Below the pieces are notes generated by a model. The model had not been told where the DNA came from and did no database searches. It saw nothing but the letters and a program-made list of their open reading frames with translations. Positions 43,181-52,852 of a DNA stretch of 64,000 bases are shown here, piece by piece. Numbering within the stretch: the stretch's first letter is position 1; the number at the start of each line of letters is the position of its first letter. Origin of the DNA: Gracilimonas sp040877545 (GTDB taxonomy: Bacteria > Bacteroidota > Rhodothermia > Balneolales > Balneolaceae); NCBI GenBank assembly GCA_040877545.1, contig JBBDNN010000034.1, forward strand, positions 53,523-117,522, read 5' to 3'. The translations under genes were made by a program, and so were the position numbers.

Positions 43181-45583
43181 ATGAAAAGCAGAGCCGAATA
43201 CAGATTTCCTTTTAGCAGGTATCCTGCCGTCAGAATTGTACTTTTATTGATGGCGGGACTTTTATTTGTTCACTTCTTTTCCCCGCCAATTTTTTGGACA
43301 GCCGGTTGCTTCATGATAACGCTGGCTCTTTTTTCTTTCCTCGAATGGAAGGCTAAAAGAACCATCAGCATAATCTTACCGAAAATAGCTACCGTCCTTT
43401 TTCTTCTGCTTATTTTCAGTTTTGGTGCTTTTCGAATGTCCATGAATATAAATCAAAAACAATCTATTCTCATCAACCTTATTCATGTCTCGCCCTGGGA
43501 TGAGATAACTGTAGCAGGAAAGATTCATGCCATATCATTAACCACTAATGAAAAAGAGCGATGGGATGTGGAAGTGCATCAATCCAAAATAGGAGATATC
43601 ACTTCATCAAAAAAATATCTAGCCAGGATATTGGCTGATGATGATCCTACAGAAGCCACCATAGGTGACAGCGTTTTCTTTTCGGGTACTATCATTCCTG
43701 TTTCGGAAAAAAGAAATCCACTGGATTTCGATTACAAAAAATACCTCTATTCTCAGGGGATTGAAGTTCAGATTCGTGTTGACAGCCTCATTCAAATTAT
43801 TCCAAACAGCAAATCTAGTGAATGGGTTTGGTGGCGGGAAAAAGCACTTTCCCTGGTCGAAAAGAATTTCACAAAACGAACCGCTCCAATTGCAAAAGCA
43901 CTTTTACTCGGCTATAAACAGGACCTGGATTCAGAGTCAAAAACTGCTTTTGCACGTGCAGGACTTTCTCATATAATGGCAGTTTCCGGGCTGCACGTAG
44001 GATTTATTGTGGCTCCTTTTTGGGTAATCATTCCCTTCTTCTGGACTAAGAAGTATGGTAGTCAAATTGGTTTAATTTTCCTGATTCTAATCCTCTTGAC
44101 CTATGCGGGTATTACCGGTTTTTCTGCCTCAGTTATGCGGGCTTCAGTGATGGCTGTTTTTCTCACTTATGGAAAGCTGTTCTACAAGATAAATGATTCC
44201 ATAAATCTGACAGCGGCGGCGGCCATTGTACTTTTGATTATCAATCCCTCCCAGCTCTTCGAAATCGGATTTCAACTTTCCTTTTCGGCTGTGCTGATCA
44301 TTTTGCTGATACTGCCGGTTATCCAAAACCTGCTGCCCTATTGGGTTCGGATTCGCTGGTATGGCACGCCGATTATGGTCGTGATTGTATCGCTCGTGGT
44401 TCAGTTTGGCCTTTACCCGTTACAGGTATTTTATTTTGGGGAGATTTCACTGATCAGCCCATTGGCAAATGCTCTTTTTGTGCCATTTCTCGGCTTGGTT
44501 GTACCTCTTTCTCTTGCCGCTATTTTCATCACTGCAATTACATCTTCGGTAGGTTTTATTATAAACTATCCTTCGTTACTCTTCCTGGATCTGATGGCGG
44601 AATTTGTGAATCAGGCAACAGAATGGAGCTGGGCATGGTCCTCAGCAAGCTTATCTACAGCTTTGATTTTTTTACTATGGATCTTTCTGATTTTTGGCAT
44701 TTCCGCCCATCAAACTCCTTCCCTGCGATGGAAAATGTTGATTGGCTTTTTGGCTCTTTGCTGTCTCATCAGTACCCAAAATATAATACAGAAGGTAACG
44801 CCCAAAAAGCTGGAAATTACTTTTTTTGATGTGGGGCAGGGAGATGCGGCATTACTCAAAACACCTTCCGGAAAACATGTATTGATTGATGTAGGTGTTT
44901 GGTCGCCAGGTTACAATAGTGGGAAATCCGTGATTCTTCCTCACCTCCAGAATTCTGGAATCGAAAAAATAGATGCTGTTATTTTGAGCCATCCTCACGC
45001 CGACCATATTGGTGGAATTATAGATGTGCTACAGGAAGTGCCTATTGATGTAATTTATAACTCCGGGTATTCCTATGATTCCAATCTCTATCAATCCTAC
45101 TTAACTCTGGCAAAAGATAAAAATATCCCCTTGTTGGAAGTTTCGGCAGGAGATACTTTGGGTTTGGATCCAGTCATGCTGTTTTTAATAATGGGACCCG
45201 ACGGAAATTACTATAGCAAAGATCCCAATGAGCATTCCGTTGTTATGAATGTAATTTATGGAGAAACAGAATTTTTATTTACAGGTGATGCGGGTGAAAT
45301 TCAGGAAAAACGAATTCTGGATTCATATGGTACACTTTTGGATACCGACCTGCTAAAAGTAGGCCATCATGGCAGCAGAACCAGTTCGGGTACTTCCTTT
45401 CTTGATAAAGTAACACCTGAAATAGCTGTTGTTTCGCTTGCCAAAAGAAACAGGTTTCGTCATCCGCACCGGGAAGCGTTACAACGCCTTCATCAAACAA
45501 AAGCAGAATTATTATTTACCAGCAGGGAGAGAGCTATAGTATTTGAATCGGACGGGGAAAAAATTGAGCGCATTTATTGGTGA
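43181..45583 (+). CDS. comEC: DNA uptake channel ComEC/Rec2
   Basis: 800 residues with the full three-part layout: N-terminal helices and an OB-like DUF4131 region (about 1-220), the membrane Competence domain (LSHIMAVSGLHVGFIVAPFWVIIPFF, then multiple helices to about 530), and a C-terminal metallo-beta-lactamase domain (EITFFDVGQGDAALLKTPSGK, SHPHADHIGG, FTGDAGE and KVGHHGS). ComEC carries single-stranded DNA across the inner membrane in transformation. No comEA or pilus genes are in the window. Length is normal. Confidence 0.95.
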   Translation: MKSRAEYRFPFSRYPAVRIVLLLMAGLLFVHFFSPPIFWTAGCFMITLALFSFLEWKAKRTISIILPKIATVLFLLLIFSFGAFRMSMNINQKQSILINLIHVSPWDEITVAGKIHAISLTTNEKERWDVEVHQSKIGDITSSKKYLARILADDDPTEATIGDSVFFSGTIIPVSEKRNPLDFDYKKYLYSQGIEVQIRVDSLIQIIPNSKSSEWVWWREKALSLVEKNFTKRTAPIAKALLLGYKQDLDSESKTAFARAGLSHIMAVSGLHVGFIVAPFWVIIPFFWTKKYGSQIGLIFLILILLTYAGITGFSASVMRASVMAVFLTYGKLFYKINDSINLTAAAAIVLLIINPSQLFEIGFQLSFSAVLIILLILPVIQNLLPYWVRIRWYGTPIMVVIVSLVVQFGLYPLQVFYFGEISLISPLANALFVPFLGLVVPLSLAAIFITAITSSVGFIINYPSLLFLDLMAEFVNQATEWSWAWSSASLSTALIFLLWIFLIFGISAHQTPSLRWKMLIGFLALCCLISTQNIIQKVTPKKLEITFFDVGQGDAALLKTPSGKHVLIDVGVWSPGYNSGKSVILPHLQNSGIEKIDAVILSHPHADHIGGIIDVLQEVPIDVIYNSGYSYDSNLYQSYLTLAKDKNIPLLEVSAGDTLGLDPVMLFLIMGPDGNYYSKDPNEHSVVMNVIYGETEFLFTGDAGEIQEKRILDSYGTLLDTDLLKVGHHGSRTSSGTSFLDKVTPEIAVVSLAKRNRFRHPHREALQRLHQTKAELLFTSRERAIVFESDGEKIERIYW

Positions 45584-45683
45584 TCCAGCTTTAATTCACG
45601 TTCTTCACCACCGAGCATGATTTGCGATGAACCGATCTGCGAATTACGATTTCCAACTTTACCTTGCTACCCGATTGTTTAAC

Positions 45684-46466
45684 CTATCTCTGCTCAGAAG
45701 CCTTTGCCACACCACGTCCGGTAGCAGCCCAGAAAATCCCGCCAAAAATATGCTCCATAAAAATTGCATCGCTGTAGTTTTCCGGCCGGTGTCCCATGGC
45801 GGTATAGAATGAGCGCCCACCGTCAAATTCTTGATACCAGGAAATGGGATGAAAATCGCCCATGCCCTTGGCTCTACCCTGCCCCCAATCGGATTCAGGA
45901 TCATAAGTGTTTTCATCCACAGTGATTAAATAATTTAACCCCTCCACATTTTCCTCACTGAAAACATACCATTCATCCGTCCAGAAGCGGGAGTTGGGCA
46001 TAATCTGTAACCCCGGAAAACCCGGATCAATCACATCAATTTTTGCCGTTTGATCTGCAGGGTGAGCTACAAACATTCTTCCAACCAGTTGAGTATACCA
46101 CTCCCAATCATACTCTGTATCGGAAGCGGAATGAATGCCCACAAACCCCTTGCCGGAGCGGATAAAATCTTCCATGGCTGCCTGTTGTTCATCATTCAAA
46201 ATATCCCCGGTGGTGTTCAGGAAAATAATTACATCAAACTGCTCCAGGTTTTGCGCGTTGAATTGAGATGCATTTTCCTGCCAGTTAACTTCAAAAGCGT
46301 GGCGATTGGCTAAATTCCGAATAGCATCCACTCCTTCATTAATAGAAACATGATGCCAGCCGGCGGTTTTCGTAAAGAGCAAGGCTTTAAATTGGGGCTG
46401 GGCGAAAAGTGAACCCGATAATCCTATGGTGAGTATTAAAAGTGCAGGAAGAGTTTTCATCGTCAT
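45684..46466 (-). CDS. ThuA-domain secreted protein
   Basis: 260 residues with a signal peptide (PALLILTIGLSGSLFAQ). The ThuA fold, a glutamine-amidotransferase-like domain, is shown by ALLFTKTAGWHHVSINEGVDAIRNLA, FDVIIFLNTTGDILNDEQ, GKGFVGIHSASDTEYDWEWY and the C-terminal PISWYQEFDGGRSFYTAMGHRPENY. ThuA-like proteins are linked to trehalose or other sugar use, often outside the cytoplasm in Bacteroidota. The glycoside hydrolase-like gene at 46605 is divergent and may share the pathway. Confidence 0.9.
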   Translation of the reverse strand: MTMKTLPALLILTIGLSGSLFAQPQFKALLFTKTAGWHHVSINEGVDAIRNLANRHAFEVNWQENASQFNAQNLEQFDVIIFLNTTGDILNDEQQAAMEDFIRSGKGFVGIHSASDTEYDWEWYTQLVGRMFVAHPADQTAKIDVIDPGFPGLQIMPNSRFWTDEWYVFSEENVEGLNYLITVDENTYDPESDWGQGRAKGMGDFHPISWYQEFDGGRSFYTAMGHRPENYSDAIFMEHIFGGIFWAATGRGVAKASEQR

Positions 46467-46604
46467 TTTTTAATTTTGATTTGAGGTATGATAAATAATT
46501 CAGCCCAGATATCATTGGATTATGTGATTTTAACTTTCTCCCTTTCCATTTGATCAATTTATTTTACAAATTCACCACATTCTTATCAGCCAAAAATATA
46601 TTCC

Positions 46605-48590
46605 ATGAGTTTTAATAAACACCGAAATCTCTCTTTTCTCACTGTTACCGCCCTACTTTTTTTTAGCTCCCTTCCAATTCATCTTTTCGCACAAGCCGAA
46701 GTTATGGCCTGGGGGAATTTGAATGGAATCCGGATTGATGGCCAACTCATGGAATTTAGATCAACCCTGTGCACACCAAGTGAGGATTGGAGTGATATAC
46801 GCCACACCGCCAAAGAAGCTCAGTATACCGATTATGAAAGAGATGGTAATCTTCACATCGTTACACCACGTTTTGACAGTCTTTTCTTTCGGGAAGAAAT
46901 TGAAGATCTCGGAAGAGGAAAAACAAGGGTTGAGGTGGGAGTAGCCTTCCGTACAGATACCGTAATAGGCGGAGCTTTTTTCTGTTTAGAGTTTCCTAAA
47001 GATAAAGTAGCCTCCGGTGGTGAAATAAAAATTTCCGGAAACGATGCAGAAACCATAAACATTCGCAGTGAAAGTGATAGCGCCACCTCTGAGTTCAATG
47101 GAAACGGAGTCTCTGTCTTTTTTCTTGATATGGAAGTTCATATTTCTGCCGAAAATGAAACACGAATATTGGTGGTAAAAAATTCTGATGATGCCCCTTC
47201 CCTTCAAGTTTACTTTGCCTTAATTGATGGAAACGCTAAAAAAGGGCAAACGGAATCCAACACATTTACCATACAAACTGATGGAAAAATTGATCGGGCG
47301 CCGGTAGAGCTGACAATGGATGCCGAAAATCCCGGCCGCGAATTTATGGGAATGGGTGGAAATTTTCGCCTTCAGAACGCAAATACTGATCCGCAGGTAA
47401 TCGACTACAATCTCAAAAACATGCGTGTGGCTTATGCCCGCGTTGAAATGCCCTGGATGTTTTGGCATCAAAATGAAGAGGATGATCCGATTGCCGAAGC
47501 CGAAGCGGGAAACCTGCATCCAAGAGTGGATGCCGCTATGAGAATGGCGCAGCGGCTCCACAATATAGGCATGCCGGTTTCAATTGCAGACTGGTCGGGC
47601 CCGGACTGGGCTATTGATGGTGAACGATTATGGGGCGAAGGCCAGAATGGCGAACGCGGAAATCCTCTGGTTCAGGAAAAAATAAATGCTATTTATAAAT
47701 CCATAGGTGATTACATCTGGTACATGAAAAAGCATTACGGTGTGGAAGCGGAAGCTTTTTCTTTTAATGAATCTGATTTGGGAATAAATATTCGTCAAAC
47801 CGGCGAAGAACACCGGGATTTTATAAAAGGGCTGGGAGCTCATCTTGCCGTACGAGGTTTAAAAACGAAATTATATCTGGGAGATACTGCCGATGCCAAC
47901 GGCTATGAGTTCACTTATCCTGCGATGAATGACCCGGAAACCCATAAATATATCAGCGCTGTTTCTTTTCACTCCTGGAGAGGATGGGAGGATGAAACCC
48001 TGCAGCAATGGCGGGATATTTCCACTGAATTAAATATTCCGGTAATAATAGGCGAAGGCAGTACCGATGCAGCAGCCTGGCGATACAATGATATCTTTGA
48101 TGAGCCCACTTTTGCCATGCATGAAATCAATTTATACCTGCGCATTCTGGATATCACTCAACCACAATCCATCTTACAATGGCAGCTTACTGCCGATTAT
48201 TCGCTGCTGAAAGGCGGTGGCGTTTTTGGTAATAACGAGGTAGAGCTTCAACCCATGCAGCGTTTCTGGAATTTAAAACAATTGGCCGACACTCCTGAAA
48301 ATGCCTTTCACCTGAAAGTCACCAATAACTCAGAAACTATTACCAGTACCGGGTTTGGTGATCTTTCAAAAGGAGAATATGCTGTACATGTGGTAAATAA
48401 TGGTGCCACCCGCAAAGCAACTTTATCCGGTATTCCGGAGGAAATTGAAGAACTGTATCTGTATATAACCGATCAGGAGTGGGGAATGGAACAGCTAGAA
48501 AATATTCCGGTGCAGAATAGACAAGCCACCTTTACACTGAATGCCTGGGGTTTCACCTCCTTGTTTAGCCATCCGGTTAATTCTCAGTGA
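46605..48590 (+). CDS. Secreted GH30-like glycoside hydrolase (clan A)
   Basis: 661 residues. A signal peptide (LTVTALLFFSSLPIHLFAQ) is followed by about 200 residues of beta-rich, carbohydrate-binding-like sequence, then a (beta/alpha)8 domain opening REFMGMGGNFRL. The acid/base candidate is Glu in SFNESDLG and the nucleophile candidate is Glu in PVIIGEGSTDAAAW, spaced as in GH30/GH79-type enzymes. A beta-sandwich end (AVHVVNNGATRKATLSGIP) closes the protein, as in GH30. The substrate is unknown; the assignment to GH30 is by motif and layout only. Confidence 0.75.
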   Translation: MSFNKHRNLSFLTVTALLFFSSLPIHLFAQAEVMAWGNLNGIRIDGQLMEFRSTLCTPSEDWSDIRHTAKEAQYTDYERDGNLHIVTPRFDSLFFREEIEDLGRGKTRVEVGVAFRTDTVIGGAFFCLEFPKDKVASGGEIKISGNDAETINIRSESDSATSEFNGNGVSVFFLDMEVHISAENETRILVVKNSDDAPSLQVYFALIDGNAKKGQTESNTFTIQTDGKIDRAPVELTMDAENPGREFMGMGGNFRLQNANTDPQVIDYNLKNMRVAYARVEMPWMFWHQNEEDDPIAEAEAGNLHPRVDAAMRMAQRLHNIGMPVSIADWSGPDWAIDGERLWGEGQNGERGNPLVQEKINAIYKSIGDYIWYMKKHYGVEAEAFSFNESDLGINIRQTGEEHRDFIKGLGAHLAVRGLKTKLYLGDTADANGYEFTYPAMNDPETHKYISAVSFHSWRGWEDETLQQWRDISTELNIPVIIGEGSTDAAAWRYNDIFDEPTFAMHEINLYLRILDITQPQSILQWQLTADYSLLKGGGVFGNNEVELQPMQRFWNLKQLADTPENAFHLKVTNNSETITSTGFGDLSKGEYAVHVVNNGATRKATLSGIPEEIEELYLYITDQEWGMEQLENIPVQNRQATFTLNAWGFTSLFSHPVNSQ

Positions 48591-48776
48591 ACTATTTTCT
48601 TTCAAATTTCCTTCTCGCTGCGAAGCTGGACCTAGTTATATTTGTCAGCCTAACAGCATTGCTATTGGAATTCTTGATTTAACCCTGCTCCAAAACATGT
48701 CTTTTTCCTAAAAAACCGCTATCCTTAGGGCATCGTAAATAATGAGACGCTAAATGTTATCAGCTACACATAATTG

Positions 48777-48977
48777 ATGGAAGAAAAGGAACAGCTTACC
48801 TTTGAACAGGCTTTAGAGCAACTGGAATCCACAGTGAGAAAATTGGAAGATGATGAAATCACACTGGAAGATTCTGTGCAACTATATGAGAAAGGAATGA
48901 AACTCTCAAAATTTTGTACGGAAATACTTGAGCAGGCTGAACTACGTATAGAGCAGGTAAACAAAGCCAATATTTAG
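48777..48977 (+). CDS. xseB: Exodeoxyribonuclease VII small subunit
   Basis: 66 residues from ATG 48777 (a TTG one codon earlier is possible). The two-helix XseB pattern is clear: LTFEQALEQLESTVRKLEDDEITLEDSVQLYEKGMKLSKFC. It is the regulatory small subunit that binds XseA; xseA is not in the window. It is 9 bases from dxs, an arrangement (xseB-(ispA)-dxs) common in bacteria. Confidence 0.95.
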   Translation: MEEKEQLTFEQALEQLESTVRKLEDDEITLEDSVQLYEKGMKLSKFCTEILEQAELRIEQVNKANI

Positions 48978-48986
48978 GTAATTATT

Positions 48987-50909
48987 ATGAAGTATAAAAA
49001 TCCCAAAGCCGGTGAGTTGTTATCAAAAATAAACTCATCTGCGGATCTTAAAAAGCTGAACCCGGATCAGCTTCAGGCGGTGTGCGACGAATTGCGCCAG
49101 TATATCATAGATGTAATATCTGTAAATGGTGGTCATTTTGGCGCCAGTCTTGGTGTTGTGGAACTTACCACCGCGCTTCATTATGTATATGATACACCTA
49201 ACGATTTATTGGTTTGGGATGTTGGCCACCAGGCATATGGACACAAAATTTTAACGGGAAGGCGTGAACAATTTCACACCAACCGAAAATACGGCGGCCT
49301 TTCAGGCTTTCCCAAACGCAGCGAAAGCGAATATGACACTTTTGGAGTAGGACATTCCAGCACCTCTATTTCTGCCGCATTGGGAATGGCTGTTGCCCGG
49401 GACCTGGATAAATCAGACAAAAAAGTAGTCGCTGTAATTGGTGATGGGGCTATGACTGCCGGGCTCGCTTTTGAAGCCATGAATAATGCCGGCGCTATGA
49501 ACAGTGATATTCTGGTGATTTTGAACGACAACTGCATGTCTATTGACCCGAATGTAGGTGCGCTGAAAGAATATTTAACCGACATTACTACCAGCCGCAC
49601 ATACAATAAAATGCGGGATGAAATTTACGACATGCTCGGCCACTTCAAATCCGCCGGCGAAAAGATGCGAAAAATAGCCTCACGTCTTGAAAAAGCTATG
49701 ACAGCCGCCCTCACTCCCGGATCACTGTTCCGGGCACTGGGGTTTAAATATTACGGCCCAACAGATGGCCATGATGTAGAGGGCCTTCGAAAAGCACTTG
49801 AAGACCTGAAGGATGTTAAAGGACCAAAATTGTTGCATATTGTTACTGTGAAAGGAAAGGGTTTTGCGCCCGCCGAAAGAGAACAAACCAAGTGGCACGC
49901 CTCCAGTAGTCCTTTCGACAAAATTACCGGGAAATCTCTGATTACTACAGCTCCCACCAAAGTTGAAGCCATCCCTAAATATCAGGATGTTTTCGGTGAA
50001 GCTTTAGTGGAACTTGCCACCAATGACGACCGAATAGTAAGTATGACACCTGCCATGCCCAGTGGTTCTAGTTTATGGCCCATGATGAATACTTTTCCTG
50101 AACGGGCTTTTGATGTGGGAATTGCTGAACAGCACGCTGTTACTTTTGCGGCAGGATTGGCTGCTGAAGGGAAAAAACCATTTTGTGCAATTTATTCCTC
50201 CTTTCTGCAAAGAGGATACGACCAAGTGATCCATGATGTAGCCATTCAAAATCTGCCCGTTGTGTTTTGTATAGACCGCGCCGGAATTGCCGGAGCCGAT
50301 GGGCCGACGCATCACGGCGCCTATGACACTTCCTTTCTTCGGGCTGTACCGAACCTGGTGCTGGCTTCGCCGCTGAATGAACAGGACCTGAGAGATATGA
50401 TGTTTACAGCCTCCGAAGATGGAGAGGCTCCCTGGGCAATTCGATATCCAAGGGGAAAAGCTACCGGTATGCCTGTGAGGAAAAAATTTAAAAAAGTAGA
50501 AATTGGTAAAGGAAAATGCCTGAGAGAAGGAGAGGATGTGGCCATTCTTAGCTTCGGTCCGATTGGAAAATATGCGCAGGAAGCGGCCGACTCACTAGTT
50601 CAGGAAGGAATTGAGGTTGGGCATTATGATATGCGCTTTGCCAAACCATTGGATACAGATCTGCTCGATGATATTTGCCAAAAATATAGTCGAATTATAA
50701 CCCTTGAAGATGGTACAAAGTTAGGTGGTTTCGGAAGTGCTGTTGCAGAATATATTTCGGAAAAAGAAGACCGGCCAGTTCTTAAGATAATGGGAATTCC
50801 GGATCGTATCGTAGAGCACGGAACCCAAAAAGAACTTCATGATGAAATTGGGATCGGAGTAATGGGTATCATTGAGACGGTTAAAAATTTTATAGTGCTG
50901 AACGTTTAG
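48987..50909 (+). CDS. dxs: 1-deoxy-D-xylulose-5-phosphate synthase
   Basis: 640 residues, usual length. Transketolase-like: DVGHQAYGHKILTGRR and GHSSTSISAALGMAVARD near the N-terminus, VIGDGAMTAGLAFEAMNNAG (thiamine pyrophosphate motif GDG..) and the catalytic Glu in DVGIAEQHAVTFAAGLA. It makes DXP from pyruvate and glyceraldehyde-3-phosphate, the first step of the MEP isoprenoid pathway. It needs thiamine diphosphate, which the receptor at 12572 may help supply. Co-transcribed with xseB. Confidence 0.98.
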   Translation: MKYKNPKAGELLSKINSSADLKKLNPDQLQAVCDELRQYIIDVISVNGGHFGASLGVVELTTALHYVYDTPNDLLVWDVGHQAYGHKILTGRREQFHTNRKYGGLSGFPKRSESEYDTFGVGHSSTSISAALGMAVARDLDKSDKKVVAVIGDGAMTAGLAFEAMNNAGAMNSDILVILNDNCMSIDPNVGALKEYLTDITTSRTYNKMRDEIYDMLGHFKSAGEKMRKIASRLEKAMTAALTPGSLFRALGFKYYGPTDGHDVEGLRKALEDLKDVKGPKLLHIVTVKGKGFAPAEREQTKWHASSSPFDKITGKSLITTAPTKVEAIPKYQDVFGEALVELATNDDRIVSMTPAMPSGSSLWPMMNTFPERAFDVGIAEQHAVTFAAGLAAEGKKPFCAIYSSFLQRGYDQVIHDVAIQNLPVVFCIDRAGIAGADGPTHHGAYDTSFLRAVPNLVLASPLNEQDLRDMMFTASEDGEAPWAIRYPRGKATGMPVRKKFKKVEIGKGKCLREGEDVAILSFGPIGKYAQEAADSLVQEGIEVGHYDMRFAKPLDTDLLDDICQKYSRIITLEDGTKLGGFGSAVAEYISEKEDRPVLKIMGIPDRIVEHGTQKELHDEIGIGVMGIIETVKNFIVLNV

Positions 50910-51037
50910 CGGGTTATTTTAAATCATAATTTTACATTTCAATACCAGGTAATATTATTATATAGGAACTTAAATAATCCATATTACCTTTTGAAGGTAT
51001 AAGAATTATTCCGAATCAATAGTTTATCAATGAAAAA

Positions 51038-51730
51038 TTGATAACACTAAACAAGAAAATATATAAGCCATTGAACTTTTCTCAGCTATCTGCCTTTTGC
51101 ATCAGCCTTTTATTTGCCACCTCCTGTATTAATTCACCAGACGAACCGGAGGTTTATGCTGATGTCAATGGTATGGTCACTGAAAATGGCACTTCGGTTT
51201 CTAACGCCCATATTCATATAAAAAGTCATTTTGAGCCTGGTGGTTTTGTAGAAGGAGAACTTTTAGATATTGAAATAAACCTTGAGGTTTCTACACCGGG
51301 TTTGTATTCATTAGATTTATTCCGCTTGGGTTCTACCGAGGTTTTTGCCACTGCATTCAGTGATTCTTTAACTGCCGGTTCTCAAGTGATTACCATCCCA
51401 GATTCCCTGCTTACAAATGGAGTATATCTATATCAGGTGATCACCCCGACCAACCAGTCTTTTGAAAACAATTTTCTCATCAACAAACCCGATAGTGCCT
51501 TAACTCAAACAGAGCCATACACTACCACAAATAATGAAGGTGAATTTCATATTGATATAGATTACCTGGCTATTGAAAGTGAATTAACCAGAGACAATGG
51601 CGCAGAACAAATCTCAATTACCGACAGCCTTCAAATTATTATAGTAAGGGATGAAAATATAGTTGCCAGAGAATTTCTGCAGGTACAAACAAATGAAGAT
51701 GATAATTTTGTTGAGATTTCGATTGATTAA
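51038..51730 (+). CDS. Lipoprotein with Ig/secretion-domain-like fold, unknown function
   Basis: 230 residues beginning with TTG at 51038, the only in-frame start before the lipoprotein signal (FCISLLFATSCINS, lipobox FATSC). The mature part is beta-rich: VYADVNGMVTENGTSVSNAHIHIKS, then LYSLDLFRLGS, resembling a repeated carboxypeptidase-like or T9SS-like Ig module. No catalytic motif. It is 15 bases before queA but no functional link is evident. The call is structural only. Confidence 0.6.
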   Translation: MITLNKKIYKPLNFSQLSAFCISLLFATSCINSPDEPEVYADVNGMVTENGTSVSNAHIHIKSHFEPGGFVEGELLDIEINLEVSTPGLYSLDLFRLGSTEVFATAFSDSLTAGSQVITIPDSLLTNGVYLYQVITPTNQSFENNFLINKPDSALTQTEPYTTTNNEGEFHIDIDYLAIESELTRDNGAEQISITDSLQIIIVRDENIVAREFLQVQTNEDDNFVEISID

Positions 51731-51745
51731 GAAGAATTTAAGGGA

Positions 51746-52747
51746 ATGAATTACTCCCTCTCTGACTTTGATTACGACCTGCCCGAGAACCTGATCGCAC
51801 AATCCCCGGCCTCCCCGCGAGACCACGCCCGCCTGCTTGTTTACAATCGTGAAAACGGTGAAATAACCGACGACTATTTCTATAACCTTGGAAATTATCT
51901 GCCCGCCGATACCACATTGGTAGTCAATAACAGCAAAGTGGAAAAGTGCCGGCTCTTGTTTGATCAGGGCAAGAAAGAAATATTCGTTACCTCGATTATT
52001 GATAATAATACCATTGAGGCACTTGTAAGGCCTGGCAAGAAGTTCAAGACCGGGAAAGAGATTCATCTTGCAAAGGGCATAACTGCTAAAACAATTCATA
52101 TTGCAGAGGATGGTTTACGCACAATTCTTCTATCCTGTGATTTGGACGACCCCAAACTTCAGCCTTTCAAATTCACTCCATTTCCGCCTTACATTTCACA
52201 AGACGAATCATTGGCGGAAGAATACCAAACGGTTTATGCCAAAGATTTGGGAAGCAAAGCATCACCAACTGCTGGATTGCATTTTACCGATCAGCTGCTG
52301 AAAGACCTTCAGCAAAAAAAGATCAAAAAAACAGAAGTCACATTACATGTAGGTCTTGGAACATTTGCCCCGGTTAAAACTGAAAACCTGCAAGATCATC
52401 ACATGCATAGCGAGTGGTATCAGTTGGAGAAGCGGGTTTGTGAAGAGCTGAATTCCGCACAGCATATAACCGCAGTAGGAACCACAAGTGTTCGGGTTCT
52501 GGAATCCGCTGTTAAGGAAAACGGAGTTTTTACGCCCGAATCCCGGGAGACAGATATTTTTATCACCCCGGGCTATAAATTCAAATCGCTGGATGCGCTC
52601 ATAACCAATTTCCATCTACCAAAAAGCACACTCCTGATGTTGGTAGCTGCTTTTATGGGTTTCGAAGAAATGCACCGGCTATACACACACGCCATCAAAG
52701 AAGAATACCGCTTCTATTCTTTTGGTGATGCCATGCTGATACTCTAA
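51746..52747 (+). CDS. queA: tRNA preQ1(34) S-adenosylmethionine ribosyltransferase-isomerase
   Basis: 333 residues, usual length. Family segments: LSDFDYDLPENLIAQSPASPRDHARLLVYNR at the start, TTLVVNNSKV, ASPTAGLHFTDQLL, VTLHVGLGTFAPVKTENLQDHHMHSEWY, FITPGYKFKSLDALITNFHLPKSTLLMLVAAF and YRFYSFGDAMLIL at the end. It transfers a ribosyl from SAM to preQ1 in tRNA to make epoxyqueuosine. Other que genes are not in the window. Confidence 0.97.
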   Translation: MNYSLSDFDYDLPENLIAQSPASPRDHARLLVYNRENGEITDDYFYNLGNYLPADTTLVVNNSKVEKCRLLFDQGKKEIFVTSIIDNNTIEALVRPGKKFKTGKEIHLAKGITAKTIHIAEDGLRTILLSCDLDDPKLQPFKFTPFPPYISQDESLAEEYQTVYAKDLGSKASPTAGLHFTDQLLKDLQQKKIKKTEVTLHVGLGTFAPVKTENLQDHHMHSEWYQLEKRVCEELNSAQHITAVGTTSVRVLESAVKENGVFTPESRETDIFITPGYKFKSLDALITNFHLPKSTLLMLVAAFMGFEEMHRLYTHAIKEEYRFYSFGDAMLIL

Positions 52748-52761
52748 CAACGGATTAATTT

Positions 52762-52787
52762 TTGATGCTTCTGAATGCATCAATTCT
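52762..52787 (+). terminator. Hairpin terminator after queA
   Basis: TTGATGC (52762-52768) and GCATCAA (52777-52783) pair perfectly around an 8-base loop, followed by TTCTT. It lies 14 bases after the queA stop codon. The T-run is short. Confidence 0.5.
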
Positions 52788-52795
52788 TATATTTG
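52788..52795 (+). promoter_or_regulatory. TAnnTTTG -7 element of the tRNA-Arg promoter
   Basis: TATATTTG fits TAnnTTTG exactly; TTTG at 52761-52764 is a possible -33 element. The tRNA starts 16 bases downstream. Confidence 0.5.
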
Positions 52796-52810
52796 AAGCC
52801 CTTAAAAAAT

Positions 52811-52852
52811 GCACCCGTAGCTCAACTGGATAGAGCATCTGACTTCGGATCA
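52811..52852 (+). tRNA. tRNA-Arg(UCG), 5' half only: island attachment site
   Basis: The 5' half is intact: acceptor GCACCCG, TA, D-stem GCTC/GAGC with a normal D-loop, anticodon stem TCTGA, loop CTTCGGA (anticodon UCG) and the first three bases (TCA) of the 3' anticodon stem. After 52852 the sequence no longer fits: the expected TCAGA becomes TCATA, and no T-arm (GTTCRANNC) or acceptor GGGTGC occurs to 53114. The break inside the anticodon arm is a well-known integrase crossover position. A complete copy may exist at the other island end, outside the window. Confidence 0.72.
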